A DNA stretch of 64,000 nt from Stercorarius parasiticus (taxonomy: Eukaryota > Chordata > Aves > Charadriiformes > Stercorariidae). A program made the translations under genes and the position numbers. Position 1 is the stretch's first letter. Every line of letters begins with the position of its first letter. Shown here in pieces: positions 12,901 to 24,384 of this stretch. The notes beneath the pieces were generated by a model. That model searched no databases. It saw only the letters and a program-made list of their open reading frames with translations, and had not been told where the DNA came from. The stretch lies in contig VWZL01001327.1 of NCBI GenBank assembly GCA_013396915.1, positions 892 to 64,891 of the forward strand, written 5' to 3'.

Positions 12901-13430
12901 CCGCATGCATTGTGCTACTGTCCACATTCTTTACAGTAATATGCCAGAATAATTGGAGAAACTGTTGATTCAGTCCTGGTTATTCTTTTCGAACAGGGCA
13001 GAAGTTGCTTTAGGAATGGGTTGCTGTGGAGTGGATGGATGTACTCTAGCCAGCAGTGGAATACTTCTGAATGTAACCTCCCACGGTCAGGAGATGGGGA
13101 CCGTTCCTGGAGAAAAGAAATAAAATGATGAAGTGGAAAATTTCTGCGTGACATTGAAAAGCTCTGGAGAGGTAGGCTTGCAATTTTTGTCTTATCAATG
13201 ATTGGGGCTAGAAGAGAACGTGGACATAAAGATTACTACCTGACTGGTGCTCAGAAAAGGTGCTGGACTCCAGTTTCAGGGTTTTGGATTTTTTTGTATT
13301 AATATTTTAAAGATCAGATTATTTTCCTTCCTGGCAAGTTATACCAAGTGAAATTGCAGGGCCATTTGTTCAGCTTATTTTGCTTTTCCTTTTCTGCTAA
13401 ATCCGTAGTTCCATTAGTTTCCTTTCCTGG

Positions 13431-13460
13431 AGGCTTCCCTTTTATTTTATTTTATTTTTT
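13431..13460. repeat. (TTTTA)n microsatellite
   Basis: Three to four TTTTA units followed by a T run. Confidence 0.85.
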
Positions 13461-13942
13461 GTCACTTGGTTGTATGTTGTCTCTTGCCCGCTTTTTGTGC
13501 TGCCTCAATCACCACCTTTGAATATCACATTTTAACAAAGTGTTGAAAGAATGACTTTAGTTATTAAAACAGCTCAAAAACTTGCCACAAATGGAAACGA
13601 CAGGCTGGTGGAGACTTAGGAGGAGTTGAAATAATGTTCAACTAGTTCAGTTTCAAGATTGTGTAACACAGTATCATTTAATATTACGGTCTGTCAGTTT
13701 GCTGTAACAGAGGCCAAAAAAAACCCCGTAATTTCCTTCCATGAAATACAAAACTGCTTGCTTTGGAGGTGCTTGGTTTTGTTTTTTTCCAACATGAACT
13801 TAACCCCAAAACCCAGAGAATTTAGGAGCAAACTTTTGAATTCCTTTGAAAATGGGAGGTGGTGGTTCTGCTGTTGAAGAGCAAGGTTTAAGGCTTTAGG
13901 GTTTGCCATGAATGTGCGCTGTGCATCCTTGCCTCTTATGAG

Positions 13943-14418
13943 AGAATCATAGAATGATTTGGGTTGGAAGGGACCTTAAAGACCATTCAGTGCCACCTCC
14001 CTGCCCTGGGCAGGGACACCTCCCACCAGACCAAGGTTGCTCCAAGCCCCGACCAACCTGGCCTTGAACCCCTCCAGGGATGGGGCAGCCACAGCTTCTC
14101 TGGGCAACCTGGGCCAGGGGCTCACCACCCTCACAGCCAAGAATTTCCTCTTAATATCTCATCTCAATCTCCCCTCTTTCAGCTTAAAACCCTTCCCCCT
14201 CGTCCCATGGCTCCCCTCCCTGCTCCAGAGTCCCTCCCCAGCTTTCCTGGAGCCCCTTGAGGGCCTGGAAGGGGCTGGAAGGTCTCCGCGGAGCCTTCTC
14301 TTCTCCAAGCTGAACCCCCCCAACTCTCTCAGCCTGTCCTCCCAGCAGAGGGGCTCCAGCCCTCCCAGCATCTCCGGGGCCTCCTCTGGCCCCGCTCCAA
14401 CAGGTCTATGTCCTTCTG
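13943..14418 (-). mobile_element. CR1 LINE 3' fragment (about 475 bp)
   Basis: Antisense CR1 beginning AGAATCATAGAATGATTTGG. It carries the whole 3' UTR region through TTCTCTTCTCCAAGCTGAAC and CCAGCATCTCCGGGGCC to CAACAGGTCTATGTCC. It is 5'-truncated just before the reverse-transcriptase tail. Read on the - strand it has the B-type variant caaccttggtctggtggg (one extra T), shared only with the copies at 52802 and 58960. Well preserved. Confidence 0.96.
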
Positions 14419-16369
14419 ATGTTACCTTATGTCTCTCTTATTGCTCTTCACTCTCTCTTTCATCCAAAGTACCAAAGAAAACCAGCAGCTGGGGCAAAGA
14501 AAACCATTGGTCTAGGGGAGGTTCTGGAAAATGACTTTCCTGGGGCAGCAGTTGAGAAGAAACTGTAATGATCAGTAGAAAATGAAGAAAAACCTGCGCA
14601 ACTGATGATAAGGAGAAAAGGCAGTGGTGCCAACGGTGCTTTGTGGAAGTCTTTTCCCCGTTGATGATCTTGTTATCCATCTGCTTGGAAATGGGCATAA
14701 TAGCATTAGCCATGACTTTCCTCAATAAAAATACCTAGTGGGAGTGAGAGCTTGCTGCCGGGGCGGGATAGGATGCAACCCAGCAGCCAGCACATCTTGC
14801 TGAAGTCTTGTGAGTTGAAGTAAGAGCAAACAGAGAAAAGCCACCTCCACCCTTTCCCTTCCACTTGTGCTCAATAACACCAACACTTGTCTGGTTCAGG
14901 TCGAAATGGGGTGGGGATGGGCAGAGACACCAGTACCCAAGTCCCACAAGACCATCTTGGGACAGTCAGAGTCAGGGTGATGGTTACATCTCATTTGGCT
15001 GCGGCAGCGACGTGACTTCTATTCATTCATGGAATATTCACGTTAACATGGTGTAAGACCTTTGAAAGTGAACTGAAAGTGCTTTTTTTTTTTTCCTTCA
15101 CTGGAGAGAAAAATATTGACTGTTCAGTTCCAGTTCAATTTAGTCACTCACCTGCAGCCTAGAAGTGAGAAGAACCTTTTCATGTTCCTGGTAAAATTAG
15201 AGCTTTGTGGCAGATTTTTCAGTCAGCAACACTGGGAAACCTGACTTGCACATAATATGCTGGCTGTAGTTACATCAGCTGCAAAAGCGAAGTCTGAGCG
15301 AAGTCCTGAGAAACAGAGAGGGGAATTTACTGGAGGAAATTGTGCATTTTTCTTGAGTTCCTGGTGAGCGTAGGGATGCTCGACTCTCTGGATGTGAAGA
15401 TAATGTTATATCGCTCTCACCTTTAAAATGAGTAACGCACAACGGTGTAGTTACTTTTTATGCTGCCGGAATGACGTAAAAGGCCCTAACCAACCCAAAT
15501 TGGACTTCTTGCATCTAGATTTGGGTCGCTCTACTTTTCCCCAGTATTCATCAGCAGGGTCCTTAAATGAACGAGGACCAGACTTACATAAATGTATGTA
15601 CAACTTGACCTCCAGCAAGCTCTGTTCGCTGCTTTTCAGTTGATTAGCGCTTAAGTAAGGACTGGTAATGGGTCGCGCGTTTCCTAGAGGAGACTATTTG
15701 TTGTAGTTTGACTTTGAAAGCAACTTGATTAACAAAATAGTTTAATGGGGGAGAGAGAGGGAGAAACGCAGAGCAAAAAGACTTTCCCCCTTTTTACTTA
15801 ATTATGAGAATTAGTTGAAGGAGCAACGGAAAATAGAGTTGTAAAACTTCCCTTTCATGCGACTGTCTGATGCCCTAGAGATATTTTCCTTGCTCTTTTA
15901 TCATTATAGCTAGGATCATCTTGTATTTTTAGTCTAATAGCTGCAGCTTAAGTAATTTGTATAATAGTTGGTAATAGCAGCTTATGCAAAGCAGGGAGCG
16001 TATACCTTGTGAAGGAAGAATGTACTGCCCGCCCTTGTGAAGGCAAAGTTACATGAGTGTTTCCAAAATAACCCAAGCAGGAGAAGGGAATCCAGACATC
16101 TAGGCCGTCTGTGGCGTGACTACAGAGCTACAGTATTCCTATATGTATGGGAAGAAGGGAAAGATTTGCTCCATGGTGGAAGAGGTCTACAACTATTTTT
16201 CTGGAAGAGGCTTCCTTTTGAAGTCTTCAAGGGTGAATGCTCCCAATGGCGAGAATGGCTCATGGTGAAGATGCAGCTGAATCCCCTAGTGCAAAAATTG
16301 TCATTAGCGCCCAAAGAAACTCTTGAGTTATGACAACAGTGGCGTCTGCTACCACAGGATGAAGGGAGT
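14419..16369. other. Unique non-coding stretch
   Basis: Nothing recognised. Small purine-rich and poly-T patches (for example around 15085 and 15750) and frames of at most 98 codons. Confidence 0.55.
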
Positions 16370-16589
16370 AGGTTCAGCTTAGACATTGAAAGTCCACAAA
16401 GCATAGTCACCATGTTTGATAGGAACAGTCTGCCCAGGGAAGGGATGGAGTCACCATCCCTGGAAACATTTAAAAGACATGTAGACGTGGTGCTTAGGGA
16501 CATGGTTTAGTGGTGGAACTGGCAGTGTCAAGTTTATGGTTGGACTCCATCTTAAGGGACTTTTCCAACCTAAATGATTCTATGATTCC
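16370..16589 (+). mobile_element. CR1 LINE 3' end, 'GTGGTGCTTAGGGACATGG' subfamily
   Basis: Sense CR1 of another subfamily. It includes GGTTCAGCTTAGACATT, CACCATCCCTGGAAACATTT, AAAAGACATGTAGACGTGG, GGGACATGGTTTAGTGGTGG and the terminal CAACCTAAATGATTCTATGA. The same subfamily occurs at 35729 (+) and, antisense, at 28239 and 51884. It is 5'-truncated and internally diverged between the first two blocks. Confidence 0.94.
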
Positions 16590-16813
16590 AAATTTTTTCA
16601 GATCCTGGTGGAGACATGCACACCCTGGGCTTTGAGTGACCAACACGTGCTCCGTGTCTTGCAGATGAAGTAGGGTTTGATATATTAAAGCTGTAAACTA
16701 ATTGAAGCAGGTGCTTAATATATTAGAACTGTCAATTAGAGTCGGAGCTTAATTTAGGAGACTGGGCGCCTTAAGGCGGTACAAAGAGCAGATGCAACAG
16801 TTGTAGCACTAAA

Positions 16814-17304
16814 TGTCAGAACTTATCTCCTATTTTTTACGACGGAATGCTTTAGGACAATATAACCTTGTAGTAGAAGCTTATCTCTCAAAACAAGGGG
16901 CCCAGGATTACTGAGGTATGCAGAGAGTCGTCAAAATTAACACTTACGATGCGCCAGCAAGAATAAAGAAGTAGAGCAGAGGCCTGCAGTTCACCAGGAG
17001 GTCACAATGATGAAGAGGAGTGGAGGAAGTGAACGATCACTGGATGTCTCTGAAGACCACCGAGAGACTCCAGTGTGCGTGCGGGAGTGGGCAGTAACCT
17101 GCAATAATGAGTTAATGAATAGGGAATCATTTCTTGGAAAACTGGTGAATATGCACACAGAGTATGTGTCTAAACCCTACATCTGAATCAGTCGGCACGC
17201 ACGTTAGGTGGAGCAATCCCCCGTGCGCCCAGCGCTGCAATAAAGACTACCTGCTGAATAGTCACCGCGGCTGTTGAGTCTTAACTTCGGCATTTCACGG
17301 CACA
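16814..17304 (+). mobile_element. Solo LTR of an avian endogenous retrovirus (probably ERVL type)
   Basis: A roughly 430-500 bp block with LTR hallmarks. Its right part reads AGCAATCCCCCGTGCGCCC, AGCGCTGCAATAAAGACTAC and GAGTCTTAACTTCGGCATTT. The poly(A) signal AATAAA lies at 17239-17244, followed by a short U5-like tail ending in CA near 17304. This layout matches the common class III (ERVL-like) LTRs of birds as I remember them. The 5' boundary is uncertain: TG starts at 16802, 16814 and 16869 are all possible, and I could not find a convincing target-site duplication. No internal gag, pol or env sequence flanks it, so it is a solo LTR or LTR fragment. Orientation comes from the poly(A) signal. 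Confidence 0.6.
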
Positions 17305-17563
17305 TCACAGAGTAGGTTCTGCTGGTCATTGGCCTCCAGCACAGATTTATTGCTTTGACTGAGGTGTTTGCATAAGGCATTTGGCTCTCAAGCGTCCTCC
17401 TGGCATCAAATGTTGTAGGCCTGCTCTGGGGAGGCATCAAAGGAGGATGGAGAAGTCCAGGGATTTTAGGCTTGCTTGTTGATACGCGTTCTTCAGGATG
17501 GCTTTCCCAAGCTTATCTCGTCATGAAGTTGTCAAAAGCAGGGGCTGAATATGCATATCGATT

Positions 17564-17584
17564 CACACACACACACACACACAC
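17564..17584. repeat. (CA)n microsatellite
   Basis: About ten perfect CA units. Confidence 0.95.
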
Positions 17585-18297
17585 TTTTTCTTTTGGTCTT
17601 TTTTCTTGAACTAGAGAGCAACATCAGTAACTTTTCCTGGACCACACAACATCTCATTGGTATGTCAGTCCTATGGCTGGATTATATCTGGGCTACAAGG
17701 TCTTTTCTTTGATGTTAATGAAGGAGAAAACCTGAGGAGGGTGGGAGTGCCTTCTGCAGCAATGGAAAAATAATATATTTCTTTCTCTAAGGACACAAAA
17801 GAGAGAATGCTTCAGCCTCAGTATCAGATGTTAAACTTTGAAGCTGAAAATGTGGAAGAAATATACTTTTATCCAAGCAGTTTAAAAATAAAAAAAATTT
17901 AAAAAAAATGCACATAACCCGAACAGTGTTCATAACGTTGGTCCTTGAAATTAAGACCATGAAAACCTGCAGAGCTGCAGATGTTTGCATGAATTCCTTG
18001 CCAGGGATCTTCATTTAAAGTCTGTGAGCGATGTGCACGTGTGCAGTCTGGAGGTAGTACGTAAAAGCCATCAATCAAATGAGGGGGAAAAAAAATCCAA
18101 TAGTAAGGTCAGGATGGAAAGAAATCTATTCGCCACACTTTTCCTAGCTTTTAATCTTTGCGTCGTTCTTGGGGAAGCCGGCATATATTCTCTTGGTGTC
18201 CTGTGCAATTGCAGGATAGAAATTTAATTACAGGTAACTTCGATTTGGGTGTATCCACATACAAAGCTCAAATTAGCCTCCTAATGAAACCTGAATT

Positions 18298-18377
18298 TTA
18301 TTTGAAATAAGATTTGTTTAAAATAAGATTTATTTAAAGTAAAATTTGATTAAAGTAAATCCTATTTACAATAAAAT
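18298..18377. repeat. 16-bp tandem array, 5 units
   Basis: Five consecutive units of exactly 16 bp with no indels, typified by ttatttaaagtaaaat. Units begin at 18298, 18314, 18330, 18346 and 18362. They differ by substitutions only, so the array is old but length-stable. It is entirely AT-rich and non-coding. Confidence 0.88.
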
Positions 18378-19601
18378 GTACAATGAGCCTATGATGTGAC
18401 CCAGAACACTGAAGTTGTCCCTGGTCTGATTAGTGTTCGTTACATGCTGCATAGGAATTAATAAATACTTTTGCTGACGTAGCAGGTTTGCTGGGTGATG
18501 CGATACAACCCTGAGCCATTTTTTTATCCAGAGTTAGTAACGATCTGCATAGAGTCAGGATGGTTAAAAAAAATGAGTAGCGTGTGAGGTTTGTTTTTCA
18601 TTTTTAAGATGATAAACCTGAAGTTTCCCTCTAAAGGAGATGAGTCTAAAAAGAAATTTACGGCACTTGCATAGGCCATAGCTTTAGGAACAGATTCCTA
18701 ATAAATGAAGGATACGCAAACCATTTTTTAATCTGTCTCTTCTGACTCGATTTGTATGCAGGAGGCGTTCGCTCTGATGCTGAAGGTTATTCTATTTTTA
18801 ACACCCTGCTGCTGCACTATTTTTTTTTTTTATTTTTTTTTCCTAAGGAGAGGTAAATTCCATAAACTACAAAATATTTTCTTCCAAATATCAATTAAAA
18901 GAAAGGCTTTAAAAAAAAAAAAAAAGCACAACCTTACAGGAGCAATACGTATCCCAGACCGGGCTCTATTTCTTGACATACATTATTTTGACGGCACTTA
19001 CAGCTCTTTTCTGAATCCTTACACTGTCATCTATTTCCACGAGGGTTTTATTTAGTGTTTCCATCTTATTGCTTGATAACTCATCCAAGATAAGCACAGC
19101 GAGGAGGAGGAAGGTAGCTCTTGCTGGGATAACATGGGCAATAACTTCTTGGGTTTAGTTTTCTCTGCCCATGGAAATTTTCATGTTGCTCTCGCCAAGC
19201 GGGAGCGATGCTCAGCCTCAAGAGGATGGAGTAAGGGGGTCTACCGGATGGTTGAGGACGAATACGGACGTGCCAAAAAACCCCCTTTTCACGTCGTTCA
19301 CGGCCAGGAAATGTAAAGGGAATGAAAACTAGGGCAGACGTAGCGAGTGCATATCCCGTCTCCTGCGAGGTGCTTGCTCAAAAAAGGCGGCGTTGGCTTC
19401 TGAGCAGCCTTGAGACACTGGCATGAGCGCATGTGAGCTGTATTTTCCTGTTATCTTTTTTCTCTGTGTCTTACAAAGACTAGATGGTCTTGTCTACTTA
19501 GGGAAGGGACAGCCTGGATCTTAATTCTGCGTGACAGCATAGCCCAAAGAAATGAAGTGGCCAAACTGATGTAAAACTCCTGCCAATAATGAGAAAAATC
19601 A

Positions 19602-19646
19602 TTTTTGTTTTTTTTTTTTGTTTGTTTGTTTTTTGTTTTTTTTTGT
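19602..19646. repeat. (TTTG)n / poly-T tract
   Basis: T-rich run with regularly spaced G residues (TTTGTTTGTTTG) over about 45 bp. Confidence 0.9.
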
Positions 19647-22600
19647 ACTGCTTCTGTAAAAACTAGGCTTTCTGTAAAAGCAGCGTTAAGCATCCCAAAC
19701 CTCATTCCCGCTACACCCGCCCACTTTCACAGAATATCTTTATATTTCAGGAGATCGCGGGGTTTTGGTGTTTGGTTTTTTTTGCTGAGCGCCCCTTGGA
19801 TATGGAGAAGCATCCTATGATCTGTGAAAATGGCCTGTCCTGAGCTGAACTGCAGCAGGGAGGGGTTGAGAAAAGTGGGGTTTTTTTGGTAAATTAGTCC
19901 ACTTTCTCACATGCACGGAAAAAGCCCACTCAGCACATCCTCCCAGCACACCACTGCAGGGCAAAGCCCCTTTTATTGGCGTTACGTAAGCTTAAAAGCA
20001 AGTTAGTTTCAGTAGGAACTGAAAAATAAAAAAAAAAAAAATTAATACCTTATTTCTTAATTTAAAATAAAAGGGACGTTTAAAAGAGGCAACTTCACAG
20101 TAATAAAGCAGCAATTGCATATTACTTAGGTTAATTAGATAGTTCCATCAAGCAAGTATGACTTATGTAGATGTCCTGCTTTATTTCTGGTAGGGAGACA
20201 GAGTGCCCATCCCAGGGTTTAAGTAAAATTAGATTTACAGCTCGGATTAAAAGCACTATTGGGCAGGGGGTTCCATATTGTGCTTTCTGGATATAACCAG
20301 CTTGATTATTTTAATTAGCTTTTCATACAGAGGGATTAAACACCTTGTTGTGGGAGACAGGTAGGACAGGAATGGTCACCAGGTCTGGCCAAGGTCCTGC
20401 ATATAAGACCAAACTTGCTTTTCAAAATGAATACCCAACAACCCCGGGTGCTTCGAGACTTGAGGGATGACATGTCCTGCTTTCAACAGCTACAAGTTTT
20501 TACCTCGTTCGCTTAAATTTCATAACGGGGCCTAAAGTCGTATGTTTGTAGATGTTGGGTTGACAGTCTCTCATAGAGGTCAATAGTGAAAGACCTTCTG
20601 GTGGTCTTCTGCTTTCATCCTCGTCCTCCAAAACAAGAGAGGTGTATAAGTCAAGCTGATGAGGAATTTGCGTGATGTTCTTTACTTAAAGTGATTTGGG
20701 CTGTTGCCGAATTTCCAAGTGGACTTTGAACTATTTATCTCTATTGCCCCCCTTCCTCCCCCTACTGCCATCTGCAAAATACATTTTTAATTTCATTTCT
20801 GAACTTGTACCGTCAATATTTGAAAGCTTAGGGCTCTTCCTCATTAAATAGTGATACTGACTCTTTTTTTTGTTGGATTTTCTTCCAAAACACTAACAAA
20901 AGGCTTACGTTGCTCACATAGAAGGACCTATTTTGCAAGGGGAACCTATTGAACTTTCCTGAAGGTTTTCCCCCTTCCTGGCATTTTCACTGGGTAAACT
21001 AGTTCCTACTTCCACTGTATTTTCTTTATATTATTACTCATCTAAGCTTTGCATACTGGAGTCCATGCTTCTTCCATGCTCCAGTGCATTACAAATTATT
21101 TTAAAGGCTTTGCAAAGGCTTTGGTGTTGAACAGTGCACAGTAGCTGTGAATAATTATGTCTTTTCCCCACGTGACGACAGTTTAACAAATATGGTTTTT
21201 TATCAAAGCACTTTTTTCCTTAAAAAGTAAAAACATCAAATGAACTAGTAGAAAATCTGATTAATTTTTCATCATGAACAGAGTCTCTGGCATAATTAGC
21301 AGGGTCGAGATTCCCCACAAGCCAAAAAATCAGCCGTGCCATGAATATTCAAGCTGAGTGGAAAGAGCAAGAATTTAGGAGCAGGCGTCAATTTTCATTG
21401 ACTTTGGGAAATGATGGGGGATGCGGCAGGTTAGCTGCCCGCAGTGCAGCTACGTGGCGTTGGGGGTGGCAGGTAACATTTTTCGAATGGAAAAAAAGTT
21501 CCGAAACCTGATCAAAATGAGAAATTTTGAAGGGAGCTTCAGCTCTGTAGGGTCAGACTTATTATAAAATGGTTTTCCACAAAAAAGTGATGGCTTGGGT
21601 GATGGATGAAAGCTCATTGGGCTGTTAATATCCCACTATCTTTTTGCCCTTAGCTGGGTTTCATCAAAATATTTGTCTTCTGATCTTTTGTCTGCTTAAT
21701 ATTTGGTATTGTAGCATCGTAATGGAGTTTGGATTCCTGTGCAAACAATGACCAGAAACATCTTCCTGAACAATTTTAGCCTGTTTATGGCATAAAAGCC
21801 TTTGGTCTATCTGCTACCTGGGAAATCAGCAATTTTACTGACTGAGAAGTAAAATTATGTTCTGTATTAAATAACTGTTTTGCTTCGGTTTTATTCCCAG
21901 GAAGAATGTCTGCGCGTGGCTGAATTAAGTCCAGCACATTTGCAAACAGCAAATATGGAGCTGAAAATCCATATCTTCATCCCCCTAAATCAATTGTTTT
22001 CTGATTGTCGTGGTATTAAAAGGAAACGGATTTCCAAATCAGGGGTAAAACGTGGATATGGATATTTATTTCTTACTCAAAAGCTCTTACGGTGTGAGGT
22101 TATGGTGGTTTATTGCTTAAATAGCTTAATACAGAGACTGTTAAAGGCAACAGGCACCATGATATGACAAAGAGAAGTGTGTTAAGGATATGCTTCAAAC
22201 CTGAACCATTAGTTCCAGAGGAGTTTGCACGCCTTTTCCCCTGTACGCTACACTGTATTTAAGCGTCTGTAAAACATTCATGGTGTAAATGGGAATTGGC
22301 TGCCGCATCTCGAATTGGAGGGTGGATGTGAATTCATGTCCGTTTCCAAGTTTGTGTTAAAATCTGATTGTTTGTTGATAACTTCAATGGAATTTAATTA
22401 AGTGTACTTACAGGACAAGGAAAGACCATATGCTCCCACTTATTATACGCTGATTTAACTTTTCCCAAGGATAATTAAAACCAACTGATTTATCTGCCAT
22501 ATTAACAGCTGCAGAAATCAGGATTTCTTCCTCCGAGCTTACTTATCACTAACCTCATGAGCAAGATTCTCCTTTGGGATTTAAAAGTAGGTAATACCGT

Positions 22601-24222
22601 GATACTACCCAAGGCCAGTCTTCCAGATTGACCTGCCTGGTGTTTCAGTTGGAACTCCATTTTTCTGAAGGTAAAAAAACCCTGTCCATCATTTCTATTG
22701 CGTGCAGAGTCCGTTCCCACCTGAAATACATTTCTGGGTAAGGGCTTTGCTTCATTTTGCATGGTATTTTTTGCATTTGAATGGCATCTCCTCTGAGTGT
22801 TCTTACTAAATGCCTCCTTGTAGCATGCTCGCTCTTTCAAAGCGCGGATTTACCTTTTGTCTAAGCCCACTTAAATTTTGACTGGATCCAGTGCCGACCC
22901 TCAGCATGACAAGGGGGGGCTGCCAGGTGACACTTTTTATCCCCTTGATTGTTAAATGACAGCTAGTTGCCTCTGAAAAAAAAAATAAATTGGAGTACAG
23001 CAGCTCTTCCAGAAATACCTCGTCTGGGTATCAAGACACAAGCGGCAAATCCTTTACCTCCCACGGTAGTTTTCTGCAAAGCTCAATCCTGCTTATCGTT
23101 AAGAGCGTGAGCTTGGGTTCTAATTTGAATCGCCGACTGCAGCTTCTAGCCATTGATTTGCAATACAGCTCCTTCCTCCAGTTTTAAAGATCCTTTAATA
23201 CCTGGTATTTTCTCCTCTTTAAGATACGATGCGCTGTAATCAAGTCATCTCTGGGTTGTCTGTGTGATAAATGGTGCAGGTGACATTCTTCACGTCTGAG
23301 CAGAAAAGGCTTTTTTGTAAGCCTGGTGCGTGGACCTGGCTTTATTCTGCCTCTTCAACCGCTTCCTTTCTCCTTCCTCCACCTGCCAAAAGCAGGAGGC
23401 TCTACTTTGATGTCGGCTTCGCTCACGTAGAGGTGTGTTGTAGAAGAGAACCTACAGAAAAATAATCCTGGAGCTCCAATAAAGTGCTAAAACTACCTAA
23501 AAAAGGGGTCGGCAGGCTTATCCCAGGAGAAATGGGGTGATCTATGCATTTTACAAGCTGTGTGGTTTCAGCCTTAAAAGCACAGATCTTCTCAGGACAG
23601 ATGTTATGGGGGAGTAGAGGAAGCATTGCTAGAGCTGGCACGTTCTTGTCTAACTTCAGGCATAGCCCGGCTGCAGGAGCATCCTCTGCCGAGCAGCAAA
23701 TACAGATGTTTGCTGCCAAAGCCGGATGACCTCCTTATTCCTGCAGGGCCACGTGATCACATCACTTCTTGATCTCCCTTAGCGTTTGGTCCTCACCAAC
23801 CGACACATGTGGGCAAGTGGGATAACTGAGAGCGTCTTTTAGACGTGCCAGGAGCTTGGAGAGTTATCTTAATCTGCTGTGGCAGGATAAGGATGGCTCT
23901 GCAGCTGCTCTTCAAGTGGCTGAGCAACCCATCAGGGCAAGAGAAACTCTCCCGTTGGCCGCCTCCTGCAACTTCACTTGTCACCTTGGGTTATAAAGGG
24001 GGGAACGTGACTTTTCCAGCTCCCTGCACCCCGCTGGGAAGTCAGGACTCCGCTTTTGAGGAAGTGCCTGTCTTTTTTCTTCTAATGACTTGCCAGATTG
24101 TCCTGGAGGAAATCGTTGTGACAGCTGTCAATCATCAAGCTCTGAGTCTACTGTTGCTGTCTCTTTGGATCCAGCCCCGCGTTGCTTTAACACAAGTTCT
24201 TCCTTGCGTAATATCTTGCGGC

Positions 24223-24384
24223 GTTTTCAGCTGTTGCCCCGTTTTCAACTATTGCCCCCTGTTTTCAACTATTGCCACCTATTTTCAAACATTGCCCCCT
24301 GTTTTCAGCCGTTGTCCCCTATTTTCAGCTATTGCCCCTGTTTTCAACTATTGCCCCTTGTTTTCAACTATTTTCAACTGGTTG
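24223..24384. repeat. 20-bp minisatellite, about 8 units
   Basis: Tandem copies of gttttcaactattgccccct start at 24223, 24241, 24261, 24281, 24301, 24321, 24340 and 24360. The last is partial and is followed by a further TTTTCAACTGGTTG scrap. Unit lengths are 18-20 bp and units differ by a few substitutions. Because 20 is not a multiple of three, the overlapping open frames do not repeat a peptide and are not evidence of a gene. Confidence 0.93.

Larger units (their letters stand above)
8978..13942. other. Unique non-coding stretch with A/T tracts
   Basis: About 5 kb with no recognised gene. It contains T- and A-rich tracts (9512-9524, 9656-9688, 9894-9930) and a TTTTA-rich patch at 13431-13460. 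A 145-codon minus frame at 11218-11655 has no recognisable domain. A strong-looking splice donor (GGTAAGT at 10921) follows a short open segment, but its acceptor is weak. Confidence 0.5.
17305..24222. other. Transposon-poor AT-rich non-coding block
   Basis: Nearly 7 kb without a recognisable transposon. It contains a CA microsatellite, a 16-bp tandem array and several A/T runs (18819-18841, 18909-18925, 19602-19646). AT-rich pockets with TAATTA/ATTA cores lie near 20020-20350 and 22330-22500. A plus frame starts after a splice-acceptor-like TTTTATTCCCAG at 21889-21900 (95 codons, 21880-22167), but it has no donor or domain. No gene is recognised. The block could hold conserved regulatory elements, which cannot be tested without alignment. 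Confidence 0.5.

Noticed and set aside
21880..22167. Open frame following TTTTATTCCCAG
   Set aside because: Acceptor-like only. There is no donor, the frame is AT-rich and there is no domain.
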